From: Epiperipatus broadwayi
Taxonomy: Eukaryota > Onychophora > Udeonychophora > Euonychophora > Peripatidae
Direction of reading: 5' to 3'
Length of the DNA stretch: 64,000 nucleotides
Assembly (NCBI GenBank): GCA_028023455.1
Contig: JAQFVV010000018.1
Span: 9,384,771 to 9,448,770 of the forward strand
How positions within the stretch are numbered: position 1 is the first letter of the stretch; each line of letters starts with the position of its first letter. The position numbers and the translations under genes were made by a program. The notes beneath the pieces are model-generated. The model made no database searches. It was not told the DNA's origin and saw nothing but the letters and a program-made list of their open reading frames with translations. Positions 25,406 to 36,235 of the stretch are shown in pieces.

Positions 25406-26435
25406 TTAGTTTTTATCTGGAGGTTCTTTGTTACTCCTTTTGTTCGACATATACCCACTGGTGCTGGGCAATGGACTCCTATTCCTATGTCTACCAAATT
25501 CTCTGAGTCCTTTCGGATAATTTCTATCCGCATATCTCTCCATCAGTCTGGACATTTTATTTCTATCAAAAAATCTTCTCTCATTTCCTTCCCAGTAATT
25601 CCGATGAGAGTTATATGGACCCACATTTACAATCAGATCTTTAGGAGGGGTTTTGAATCCTCGATCTTCAGCCATATAACGTGGCCTAGTGCTGTCGAAC
25701 GCATTATGTAATTCGACGACTTGTTCGACTGTTCTTCTTTCGGTACCTCTAATCATTTGCTCCATCTTATTATTTTCACTACTGGCATGCATGCATTCGT
25801 TGGTGCTGTTCTGCTTATCATTATTAATTATTTCTTTCATCCCTAGATTTTCTAATTCACTCTCCCTTTCCTCTACTTTTGACTCTATTCTCTCTATTGC
25901 TATCTCTAACTGGTTGACATCAAGTCGTAGACTCTATAACTTTCTCATTTACATCATTAATCACTTCAATTTTCTTCCCTTGCTCTGCTCTAAAATCCTC
26001 TATTTCCTGATATATTACTTCTAGTTTATCTTCTACGTTGGCTACCTATTCATTTACTTCAATTCCAACCTCCTGTGCTCCATTATCCCACTTTCCCATA
26101 ATTCGTTGCTCGAATTTCTCGAGTAACTCAGCTTGGCTATCCAATCATTTATTTGTGGCCGCCAATTGACATGTGGTTTGCCTATAATTATCATTTAACT
26201 CTTCAAATTTCTGATTGAAGCTTTTAGTTAATTGTTCACGGACCTCTTCCATTATATCCTTCAACATACTCATCACGTCATGGTATTCTGCACTATATCT
26301 TTTTTTGTATTCGTTATTATCTTCCATTTTCCTATCATTCCTAAAATCTTCGGTTTGTTCAGTTTGTTTTTCACTACTAATACTCCCCTCTCCGTCACTT
26401 TGGACATCCATCTTTGTTTTTGTTCTCGTGTGCAT
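25406..26435 (-). pseudogene. Element A gag-like coiled-coil protein, broken
   Basis: Minus-strand frame starting at 26435. Its first 96 codons are charged and contain likely coiled coil ('MLKDIMEEVREQLTKSF' then 'NQKFEELNDNY'). After a TGA at 26145-26147 the same frame goes on with 'LDSQAELLEKFEQRIMGKW', another stop, then 'DKLEVIYQEIEDFRAEQ', and finally shifts frame into the 144-codon piece 25840-25406, which is basic and rich in R, N and P, as in gag C-termini. No CCHC knuckle is visible. Highly charged helical N-terminal regions also occur at 29571, 34990 and 38697, which suggests these are gag proteins of related elements. The gag assignment is by architecture and position inside paired LTRs. 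Confidence 0.6.
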
Positions 26436-27171
26436 GAATCTACTTTTTAAGTTTATGAATTAATCTTTAATTATATTTCTACTATACTGATTCTCTTTTG
26501 TTCTTGATCCTTTTATTGCTATTTGCTAATTTAAAATTTTTTCTTTTATGATTGGCGTTTGGTATGCCAGTTAATCCCAATCACACCTGCTCAGATTCTT
26601 CGCCTACCTGCCTTAGATTCGTTTCCTCTCCCTGATCTGTCTATTTTCCTGACTATTACCCTCGACCTTACTTTGTATATATTTATCGATAAATTTATTT
26701 TACTCCACTACGACTGTTTGAAATAAGACACGTATATAATTTATTTAGATTTTCACTGATATACTTTATTTTACTATATTTATGACATCGATAATTTTTT
26801 TTTCAAAAACTATCCCCAATTTATATTAGATTTCAACATATTTCTTTTTTTTATTTGATCGCAATTACGTAAAGATAACATATATATTCGGTCGTGATAT
26901 AAGACACGCATATAATTTCTAAATACTTTTTTTCTTTTCCTTTTATAACAGTAAATTTCAGACAGTTAATTTATCCCCCTTCCCTTCTCTTTTCTTCTAC
27001 TACACGTGTGACTTTCAAACATATATAACTAACTATAAAGCAAAGAAAAAACTCTCCTTCTTGTCCTCGCTTTCTCACCAAGTTAATTTTTTGAAATTAA
27101 TTTGTATATGAATAATTTTTTTTCAACAAAATTCTATCCTACACGTGACTAATAACTGTACGCAAATGGAT
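26436..27171 (-). other. Leader region of element A
   Basis: Between the putative primer-binding site and the gag-like frame. No ORF of note. Includes a repeated phrase 'tataagacacg.atataatt' near 26724 and 26900. Confidence 0.4.
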
Positions 27172-27189
27172 CCCGGACTCTGGCCCCCA
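27172..27189 (-). other. Putative primer-binding site of element A
   Basis: On the minus strand 'TGGGGGCCAGAGTCCGGG', three bases inside the LTR edge. The leading TGG is the complement of a tRNA CCA end, as expected for tRNA-primed LTR elements. I did not identify the tRNA. Confidence 0.6.
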
Positions 27190-27192
27190 AAA

Positions 27193-28901
27193 TGTAACAG
27201 AATTACCTTTTCGACCGTTTGTGAACGTTTAATTTTACACTTTACGATCGAGACTACTGTCATGTCAAGCAAAGAAGCAAATATAGACTCATTAATTAAG
27301 TCTATATTCCTGATCGAATACCGAGATTACCAATGGCATATTTCAGTATTATCTTTCCCGATCAGAAGCTTCTTCGGCTGCTGGATATTCATTCATAAGA
27401 ATGATTTATTTAAAATAATCCAGCGCTTGAAATATTTATAATTTTTTGCGAGATTTAATATTACTGTACTATATCAACGCGTGTACTTTTACTAGAATGA
27501 ATGTCTAATTAGTATTTTATAACCCTACGGGTATATCATTATAATTAGTATGGTGAAGAAGGAAAGACGAGACGTAAAGAGATATTCATAAATAAGTATT
27601 GTTTAATATAATACATTCATAAACATTAAAATATAATATTTCAACATAAAACAAGCAATCATTACAATAACACCAATTATATCTAATTTAATTAACCCTT
27701 CACCTAAAATGATAATTCTTTGATACTAAACATTTATAAGTAGATATTCTATAGCTTATAGTCTTTTCTTCATGTATTCTTTGATACAGAAAATTACTAA
27801 TTATTTGGTTCATTCAGATTCACATTTGCAATTGCATTTTTTAATTGATGTGGCCATTTACGAAAGTGTATGCACGCGTGTTATATTAAAGTTAATTACC
27901 TAGGTTTTCTGGACATTGACGAGGGAATTATTACCCATCATGTGGATTACTCCACTTCTTTTGTAGAGATGGAAATTCTTGGGATCCGGCTGGATTCTTT
28001 CTTGCAGCTTACTTAAGTCGTATTCCTGCGGCTTCTATGTCAGGGAAGGTGAACCATCGGGCAGGCGCTATCTCTACTATTACTTCATGGGGAGATGACT
28101 TTACACCCAAGGCAAGCGTGGATCAACTGGTGTCCGTTTGTGGCCCCTTAGACCTGCATTCTCGACGTTTCAACTTCTTGGTACATTTCTGTTCACAGCT
28201 CTCAAACTATTCTGTCTGTCAGCTCAGCAGACTCAAGAAGGACTAAACATGGCTACTTTTTTTCTTACTTAATTGTCCCAGAATCCTTTTCTTATCTTCT
28301 TGATTGTTTTTGGAATGTCATTAATTACATTTCACACATTTATTTTACTTTCATTTCTTTTTTAATAAATAATTTTCTTATTTACACACTCTTTATTTTA
28401 CACACCTATACATATATATTTCATGCATTCACATGTGTATTTTGAAAAGACGATCTTTGTCTTTTTTTTTATAAATCTATTTATTTTTATTCGTAATTGC
28501 TACTGAAATCTATGATTGCTAATTCTACAATCATTAACCCCTTTTTATTTACCTTTCCCTTTAAGATTTAATCATCAACTTCGATGATCTTATTTTACTA
28601 TTCCCTTAACTTTACTAATTTTAAATTCTAAAAAAGTTAACATTGGAAGGTGGAAGATAAGGATCTTGGTTGCTTACCTTCATTCACTTTCTTTAATTAC
28701 CATAATTCATTTTTTTAATTACTTGCATTCCTCAGCTACCATCTTGCTTTTTTAATTAAAACTTAACTTAAAATAAATTTATTTTATTTTCCTAACTTTA
28801 TTATCCAATTTCTATAACTTAGTTTACATAAAACTCACATTTAATATTATACTATATATTAAATGTACACATGTGGAATTGCAGTATGTGTGATCATCAC
28901 A
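27193..28901 (-). repeat. 5' LTR of element A (long form, 1709 bp)
   Basis: Starts 'tgtaacagaattacc', ends 'tgatcatcaca', followed by 'atat'. Relative to the left LTR it contains about 1.43 kb more (about 27236-28664), which has no terminal inverted repeats and a 69-codon ORF (28037-28246) in a locally GC-richer patch with no recognised domain. Confidence 0.7.
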
Positions 28902-28905
28902 ATAT

Positions 28906-29570
28906 GCAAGAGTCAATATTTTAATATCCATCCCTATGACTATGATTTTGATCATATAGGATCTAAAATTGCACCTTGTCCTGGCATGTCACCATTTTTT
29001 TTTTCATGTTCAGTATGTGCGCATGAGGGAAAATTTTGGTGCCGAACGTGTTGGGCCTAATCCAATGTGGCCAGTATAAGAAAAACATGGCCATTGAATG
29101 TAATTAAAAAAAACTCGCAAAATTGGAAAGGTTTTTTTTAAAAGAGAGAAAAATAATTAAAAAAGTTAGATAAACCAATTGTTAAAGAAATAAATAAATG
29201 GCAGTATATAAATTTAAATTTATATATCGGTATAAAATGGGCGGCAGACATAGGGAGTAAATTAAGAAAAAAAAAGTGAAGCTTAACATTGAATAATGAG
29301 AAATTTTAAATTTGTATCGATAGTTTCATGCGGGACAATTTTCTTTTATAGTATTAAATTTTGAAGAACGATCTCGGAAAATAAATTTTTTATTTTTAGT
29401 CAATAATAGAGTAATTGGAACATAGCACAGAAGGTAGAAATGACGGATGGAATAGGGAGAGCTTGATGCGGTGTGCGCTGAGTATTCATAAAAGCAAATA
29501 AAAGAGTTTAATTGAAAATAATACTAAACAAGTGGACAAGATCATTTACAGTAAAGTGGAGAAGAAAACC
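28906..29570 (+). other. Leader region of LTR element B with putative primer-binding site
   Basis: 29037-29054 reads 'tggtgccgaacgtgttgg', a TGG-initiated sequence like retroelement primer-binding sites, 534 bases before the gag-like ATG. The upstream LTR end is not clear (no CA directly before it), and the 5' LTR is probably split by element A. Fairly weak on its own; supported by gag, protease, integrase and polypurine tract following in order. Confidence 0.4.
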
Positions 29571-29960
29571 ATGAGTGAGAAGTGTGATGAAATGAATGGA
29601 GAAACAGCGGAAGAAAGCCAGCCTGAAGGACCTCAAAGTGTAATAGAGGCAGTAATGGAGTTGCAAAGCAAAGATAAACCCAGAGGGGAAAAGAGAAAAC
29701 AGTGATGATGATGGAAAGGTTCTTAAGTACTGTAAAATTCGACATCAGCCAGATGTCAAAGGAAATAAGACTTGATAAATGAAATGTCACTAGAGATGGA
29801 AACGAGACTCCGAGGGGTAGAGAAAAAATGTAGACCTTCAACAAAGTAATAGATAGGTTGGAAAAGGAGAAGACAAAACAACAAGGGCATATCCATGGCA
29901 AGACTAGAAGAGAAAAAAGACAATAATAAAAAAAAGATAGTGAAGGAAATGTCAAATGTA
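29571..29960 (+). pseudogene. Element B gag-like fragment
   Basis: An ATG at 29571 in a favourable context ('aaaacc' before it) opens 44 acidic codons ('ETAEESQPEG', 'SVIEAVMELQSKDK') to a TGA at 29703. Just beyond, another frame restarts with 'FDISQMSKEIRLDK' and then further charged helical pieces ('VIDRLEKEKTKQQ'). This is the charged, helix-rich style of the other gag remnants in the window. Several stops make it non-functional. Confidence 0.5.
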
Positions 29961-30010
29961 ATATGCTTATAAAAAGACAGAGTACCTAACTATGCTTCGC
30001 AGAGCTGTCC

Positions 30011-30268
30011 CAAGATAAAGTGATGCTTGAGGGAATTGGGATAACAGCTTTGTTGGATTCTGGGAGCCAAATCTCCGCAATATCAGAGGAATTGTACTAA
30101 CACATCTTTAAAAAATCATAAAGTTGAAATCCTCCCATTGAAACTCAACCAAGTGACACTAGCAAACAATCACAAAGTGAAGCTTGCGCCAAGACAAATC
30201 TGGCTGCAGGTGGAGATCGACAGTAGAATAACCTCCCACATGTTTTTAACAAAAAGGTGCATCAAAGC
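30011..30268 (+). pseudogene. Element B retropepsin (aspartic protease) remnant
   Basis: The frame from 30011 reads '..EGIGITALLDSGSQISAISEE', with the retropepsin catalytic D-S-G at about 30056-30064 in the usual hydrophobic context, and stops at about 30098. After a frame change the next piece (from about 30117) reads 'VTLANNHKVKLAPRQIWLQV' and continues like the second half of the fold. The protease would process the Gag-Pol polyprotein. The order PR then IN (30269-30463) with nothing between indicates that RT, RNase H and the integrase core have been deleted. Confidence 0.75.
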
Positions 30269-30463
30269 ATCAGTTTAAAATAGGGGATAATGTGATGTTA
30301 AAAACTCCCCATGTAAACATACCAGAGAAATTGTGCTTTATGTAACTTTTATAAAGGCCCTTTTGAAATTGTGGAATATCAAGGAAATAATGCTTACTGG
30401 GTTAAAATGGAGCAAGACATCAGGCTCATGTATAATGCAAGAGCATTGAAACCCATATTATAA
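30269..30463 (+). pseudogene. Element B integrase C-terminal (GPY/F-like) remnant
   Basis: 'KIGDNVMLKTP' followed, after a stop and a frame change near 30340, by 'GPFEIVEYQGNNAYWVKM' and 'NARALKPIL' ending at a TAA at 30461-30463. This is the layout of the GPY/F module of Ty3/Gypsy integrases. It is joined within a few bases to the protease remnant, so an internal deletion removed most of pol. Confidence 0.7.
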
Positions 30464-30621
30464 AAGCTCTAAAGATTCATGAGGATAAAAGGGGAGTCAA
30501 ACATTAATGTTTTCTTTTTATATGTTTATTATTTTAGGTTATAAAAAAATGAAAAACTTTAAGTAGAAATATGCAATGGGTAAAAGACATTAAATGTTAA
30601 TGCCAATTAAATGTCTCATCT

Positions 30622-30630
30622 GGGAGGGGG
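30622..30630 (+). other. Putative polypurine tract of element B
   Basis: 'gggaggggg' (30622-30630) followed by 'gtat' and then 'tgtgctgggcac', a TG-starting sequence. Its place after the integrase remnant on the same strand fits the primer for plus-strand DNA synthesis. Confidence 0.6.
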
Positions 30631-30634
30631 GTAT

Positions 30635-30793
30635 TGTGCTGGGCACACTTCATATGGCCTAGCATAAGATGGTATTAAAAAAGTCATGGCTTAAAACATG
30701 TAATGGAGTCATTAAGGGGATGTATATACTATCTACATAATTTTAAAATTAAACAGGTTATAACATAAGTGAGAGGGGTCTGTGTATATTGAA
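30635..30793 (+). repeat. Putative 3' LTR start of element B
   Basis: Begins 'tgtgctgggcacactt' directly after the purine tract. The first 110 bases recur at 18533-18640, and about 30741-30790 recurs near 21838-21887, showing that it is an interspersed repeat. The downstream end of the LTR is not established. Confidence 0.5.
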
Positions 30794-33700
30794 GCAGTAA
30801 AATCTGTTATACATATTTTGCTTCATTGTCTGGTGATATTAGGAACCTTCAATCAGAGGTTCGAACCCATTTGTATACTTGTTAATCATTAGGGAGTGCA
30901 AGTACACATTTACATGTGATTATCCCCCACCCTCTTTTGTTAGTTGAGTATTATTTGATTAAATAATATTACTTTATTTCAGAAATATTTAAATTTCCAC
31001 CACCATAAAGTCGTGTAGTCTTCACCCTCTTTTGTTAGTTGAGTATTATTTGATTAAATATTAGTTTATTTCGGAAATATTTAAATTTCCACCACCATAA
31101 AGTTGTGTAGTCTTTTTATCATAGAAAACTAAATAGTCATGTAAGAATATATGTATCACAGATAGCTGCAAATATTATAATTTTATTAAATACTTTTTCT
31201 TTTTATTTATAATTCGTGTGTTATTTTATTTAAGCTGACATAATACCAGAGAAGGTTCTGGAAAGTAATTAACATAACTGAAATTTACAAACAAAAGAAC
31301 ATACCTTGTTTAAATTTAAAATGTCGTTAGTAAAGTAAAATTGTTTTAAAAGACCCTATGTTAATGGAAAATATATCTATTGAATCTATTTCCAATTCGG
31401 AATAGATTGAAACAATAAGCTCTTGAACTTATCTCGTAATCTTTAAAATGTAACTACTAACAAAGGATAAATGCAGTCAAGTCAGTTAATGCACATCTGG
31501 GTCTCGCTAGCGGCAGGGCAAATAAAAAGTTCTAGGTTTTGATGATGTGTAAATACAGCCCAAAATTCTATGCTACTCATTCTGTGCTTTATTTTCAGGT
31601 GTTGCAGAATGAATCTCCGTCATTCAAATTTTGAAAATATGACTTCTGAGTAGAAGAAGACATTTACTTTCCAAATCTTTTCAAGATTGCCTCCATACCG
31701 CTATGCTGCCATGACATCGCAACTTAAAGACTCTTAATTCAATGTTCATTTAGCTCTTAAAAGATGTTAACCATTATTTCTCCAAAATCTACAATGCTGA
31801 CCGTATTTTTCCAAATTATTTTCCCATATGCATATCAACCCACACGGCCATCAAGTCTTCAAATACCAGAAAGTAATCCTGTCTCTGCCACCAATATGAA
31901 CTCTTAAAACCTCCATCTATGTATTTTAATTTATTTAAAGTAAAATGTAACACTCTCTATTTCATAATCAGTGATGTAGTGCTGTATTATCATAAATCTT
32001 AAAGTAATGACTTTCTCTTTCTCTGTGTAAAATATAATGCACGAATCTATAATTTTTATTTTCTAAACGTACTTGCTGCGTTTCACTCTTGCTATCATAT
32101 TTTAAATGTGGCAAACTTTTAACTTTTATGTTTGATTATATTTTATTTAATATGATAATAATTCAATCTAGCAAACCGATCTATCTTAATTTTCTATTCT
32201 GCCATTATGAAGTCTTAAATACTTAAATGTAAGTTTTCTTACAAAACTCAAAGTTCGCTTGATTGAATAATGTTACTAAATTATTTTATGTAAACACATT
32301 TAAGATATCAATTTACTATTATTTAACGCTACTGATTTAGTGAATTTTAATATTATGTAAAATCAAGCTTAGTGACCTTATGTGTGCTAATAATCATTTG
32401 CAACCCACGCCATCCAGCGTGATAAATTTATTATGTAAATTTTTTACTCGTTAAGCATACTAATATTTGTTTAATGAAGGGAAGTACACATTCCCTCTCT
32501 TTTTCTGTTTGACTTTCTAACTAATATTTAAGGTCAATTGCATCCCTCTAAGGATCGGTTAAATTTTGTCATATTACGTTAGATCTTATTAATTTATGAG
32601 GGCCTTAGTTAATATATCAGCATCATTACGGACCGGATTTCTATTAGCGTTGCTTACCCTTTATAATGTTATAAAATTAATGTATCTTAACTTTGTCAAA
32701 TTAATACCCAGAGGTGCCAGATCATTTTGTAAAGGCATATTTTGTAATGGAGTTTGGAAGCACCGACTCCAGGATTGTGTCAGGTTGTAGTTAGGCTCTG
32801 CATGGGATAACATTGGAAATCTGAACCATGGAATCCCTACCAACCATTTCTTCAGGTGCCATCTGTCATAAGTGCAGGCGAGTTTCTCATTCATTTAAGT
32901 GATGAAGCCTCTCATCCTAAAATCTGACTCAACCTTTCTGGCATTATCGTGTGGGTCAGCACCGCAATTATTAATTCTTTATATTGCCCACTATTAATCT
33001 ATAAGTCGTAATGCTATGATTTTGTAAACGATCCTATTCTTTCCTTTTATACATCTTGTAAGTTAGAAAGACCATGTTAAAGCTAATTTAAGTTATCCAA
33101 CCTCTTGTTAAACGATCTTTAGATACACTAAGTAATAACTTCCAATAAATTCTGCCAAAACAGAATGATGTAATAAAATACACAAATAACCATTTCTTTT
33201 TAAATGATTAATGAAGTATAATTAATGACTGAATAAACTTTGTAATTTATGAAATGTTTTCATGTATGGTTAAAATAATCTAACAAAATGGAATTGTGTA
33301 AATCAAATTCCATTTATCTTTATTCAGTAAGGTCAGTTATTTTCTATAGAATAAATCAGTGTTCGAAATCTAAAATCGTTGTAAATTTGATATCTTCCAT
33401 TAGCATATTAAGCCGCATCGTCATTTATTTATTGATTTTATTCATATATGTAACTTGTATATGCATATTCGTTAATCATTAATCTATGTTCTAATATGTA
33501 ATTTTTAGAATACACAAATCACTACCAATAATTACATGAAACCCGGATATTAATCATGGGTGAATAGATTCACCAGTGTATTTATTTAAAGTATATTACC
33601 TATGTTTATTTAAAGTATATTACCCATGTTTATTTACTTAAGTACTAACCGATTATTCTTATAAATAAAATAACTTTTAATAATCATTCTTGGGTGTTTC

Positions 33701-34075
33701 ATATCATGCATGCACTAAATCAATTAGATTGCATTATATATTATAGAGTCCATTGATTTTAAGCCAATCTATTACATTTGTTAATGATTCATAGAAAAAT
33801 AGTAATATAAATATAAGAGCACATCCTATTGGAGTTCAGTCTTGTGGCACCAATATTTCCCTGTAGATCTCTTGTTTCCTGCTGTGTCTCCAGGACTGGA
33901 ATTAATAAATTTCATATGTTATCATCAGAAATGTTATTCATAGTGTTATAGTTTTAGAGAAGGGTAAATAGGGCAGAGTCCATGATTGCTCCTATATCTC
34001 GGACATAAGTGGATTTAAAGTACTTTTATCTAGATTCTGATTCTTGTTAGATGAACATATAATTCTGACCGGTAC
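30794..34075 (+). repeat. Large interspersed repeat, copy R1
   Basis: Matches 41477-46068 (R2) over nearly its whole length in the same orientation, with scattered substitutions and small indels. Both copies lie downstream of plus-strand LTR-element remnants, so the unit may be part of an LTR or untranslated region of that family; no flanking second copy proves this. R1 has its own tandem duplication (period about 94, about 30929-31022 and 31023-31116; 'caccctcttttgttagttga'), present once in R2. ORFs inside, such as 32596-32790, are not conserved as reading frames and are not called genes. Confidence 0.85.
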
Positions 34076-34989
34076 AAGTTTTTTTTCCTGGGCTTGGCAC
34101 GCCATCATGAGACTTCAAGTTATAACTCACATACCTGAGTAGTGATAATATTTTGGGCTTAACGCCACAACATGTCTTGTCATATATGTATAGATTTTTC
34201 CCCCTTTCCAGTCTTGATGTCATTGTAGGCCTTGGATGTTATAAACTCACATCACCTCGAATAGTAATTTTTTTTTAATAAATAGTAGTTAAGTTTTATA
34301 GACATTATTATTAATCTTATTATAATTTGTGCATACTATTGTGAAATGTTAGTTTAATTATTTTTTGGGGGGAAGATTCTTTCAAAAGACTACTATTAAA
34401 ATTATTATAGTCAGTTATCTGGTTATTGATTTTGTAAACAGTAACAGATAAATTTAGCATTCTATCGATGTCTATGCATGAACAAACTAAATATCATTAT
34501 GAGTGTTGATTCTACCATGTTAGCATGGCACCCTTGTCTTGTATACAATTATAAATTTTATCAACCGGTAAACAACACAATTGTGTATATGAGTGAACAA
34601 TAAAAGAGTCATTATATTGGGGATTTTTTTGTCTTATATAGTAAACTAACCAAAAGACATTTGCTGTCAATTTCAGGTTTGGGAAACAAATGGAACAGGT
34701 GGCAAATGAAGGGAGGCATGGTAAAAAAAATTTTTTTAACATATTATATTAATGTTTGATATATATATATATATGTGTGTGTGTAAATTAGTTAGATGAG
34801 GTAAAAAGGCAATAAAATAGAATCAGTTGCCATAACAAGAATAGACCATGACAGAAATAGAAAAGTAGGAAGAGGGTAAGAGAATTAGCATAGATGATCG
34901 AGGGAAGGTGGGGAAGTAAATAACCCGTAAGCAAATAATGAATAAGTTTAAGAAATAGCTAGAAAAATAGATCTAATGATAACCGAGAA
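34076..34989. other. Non-coding stretch
   Basis: Imperfect duplication near 34093-34250 ('ataactcacatacctgagta' and 'ataaactcacatcacctcga') and a (TA)n(TG)n microsatellite at about 34759-34784. No gene supported. Confidence 0.5.
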
Positions 34990-35576
34990 ATGAACAGCAA
35001 TGAAAAAGGAAGTAGTGAATCAGGAAATGACAGCCAAGTTGGAAATGACAGTGAGAATAATAATATTGGATTGGAACAGAACCTCCCAAAAGAGATTGAC
35101 CTAATAATAGATTCATCAAGTGCAGAAATCATCTTTAAGGATCTGGAAGCTTTAATAGATAATATGAACTTAGAACCAAGAACAGAAGAGGGCAACCACA
35201 GCCTGATAATTTTAATGTGCAGCATGTTCAAGGAGCAAACAGGAATTAATAAGAAAACAAGAGGATGAATCTAGGAAACAAGATGAGGTTAGGGAGGAGT
35301 CCCGGATAGCTTTCCAAAAGATACAAAAAAAATAGTCAGGAAATACATGAGAGATTTCAGAGGATTGAAGAGAGAAGCCAAGGAATGAAAGATTGGGTGA
35401 GACAGAATTTTAATGAAACAACGCTCGCTATTAGAATTATGAAGAATGAGTGCTACCAGATATGTGAGCATGTCCAATGTTCAGAAACAATAGTGGCAGA
35501 GAGACAATGCTGTAACGGTCAGGTTTGTACATTTGTTCAACAGACCGAGAGTGTTAGCCAGAGAACCAAAAGCTGA
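34990..35576 (+). pseudogene. Gag-like coiled-coil fragment, broken
   Basis: A 92-codon acidic frame from ATG 34990 ('MNSNEKGSSESGNDSQ', later 'EIIFKDLEALIDNMN') ends at 35268. A frame further on reads 'IAFQKIQKN', 'RFQRIEERSQGMKDWVRQNF' and runs in the open piece ending at 35576. The heptad-like, charged pattern and the S/E/N-rich start resemble the gag remnants at 29571 and on the minus strand at 26435. I found no protease or RT after it. Most likely it is the 5' part of a truncated LTR element of the same group; a chance coiled-coil host exon is less likely because it is surrounded by repeats. Confidence 0.45.
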
Positions 35577-35856
35577 CCCGGTCAGGATAGTAATATCCTA
35601 CATCTGATCATACATCAACTCTCTTGCCTGAGCTTCCAAGTCAACCCAGGGCGAATGACATGCCTGAGGCTACACTCGATATCTCTTTATTCACGTTCCA
35701 ACAATAGCAAAGCGGTAATACATGAGACATCCCCCCATACATGATATTATATAACTTAACCAGTGATTCATAAAGTAATGAGCATGAATGGAGACTGAGA
35801 GGGATTTATATTTTCATAAATTTAATGCAACAATTAATAAGTTATAAAGTAAAGTA

Positions 35857-36235
35857 AATTATGTATATATTGCTCATATGCAGGTAAGTGGATACTTAGG
35901 GTTACAAAGCAGATGATAATGCAAATTATATATTGCTCACATGCAGGTGAGTGAATGCTTAGGTTTACAAAGAATATGATAATGCAAATTATATATTGCT
36001 CACACACAGGTGAGTGACTACTTAGGTTTACAAAGAATATAACGCAAATTATATATTGCTCACACAGAGGTGAATGACTACTTAGGTTTACCAAGAATAT
36101 GATAATGCAAATTATAGAGTGCTCAGACACAGGTGAGTGAATACTTAAAGATTTATAAAATGTTTAATGTAATTATCAATAAACGATAAACAAAGCCAAT
36201 TATATTTGCTCACATGCAGGTGAGTGAAATTTAGG
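35857..36235. repeat. Minisatellite, about six units of about 63 bp
   Basis: Units of the form 'aaattatatattgctcacat' - 'gcaggtgagtgaatgcttag' - 'gtttacaaagaatatgataatgc'. Four are nearly adjacent; the fifth is followed by about 45 unrelated bases before a sixth, partial unit. A 98-codon minus-strand ORF is produced by the repeats and is not a gene. Most units contain CAGGTGAGT, identical to the consensus splice donor. Confidence 0.92.

Larger units (their letters stand above)
23949..28901 (-). mobile_element. LTR retrotransposon A (Ty3/Gypsy-like), gag remnants only
   Basis: Two LTRs share both ends: 'tgtaacagaattacc' at the left and 'tgtgatcatcaca' at the right. The internal part (24226-27192) has a putative primer-binding site beside the right LTR, reading on the minus strand 'tgggggccagagtccgg' after a 3-base spacer, which gives minus orientation. 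The side next to the left LTR ends in purine-rich 'aattagggaacggtgtaa' on the minus strand, a weak polypurine tract. Only gag-like sequence was found inside; there is no protease, RT or integrase, so the copy is internally deleted or a non-autonomous derivative. Confidence 0.75.

Noticed and set aside
32596-32894. Overlapping ORFs in R1 with a possible signal-peptide-like start
   Set aside because: The matching part of R2 (about 43040-43330) does not preserve either frame.
35834-36130. 98-codon minus-strand ORF with repeated 'EQYIICIII' blocks that looks like a repeat protein
   Set aside because: It is the translation of a 63-bp minisatellite, whose unit length is divisible by three.
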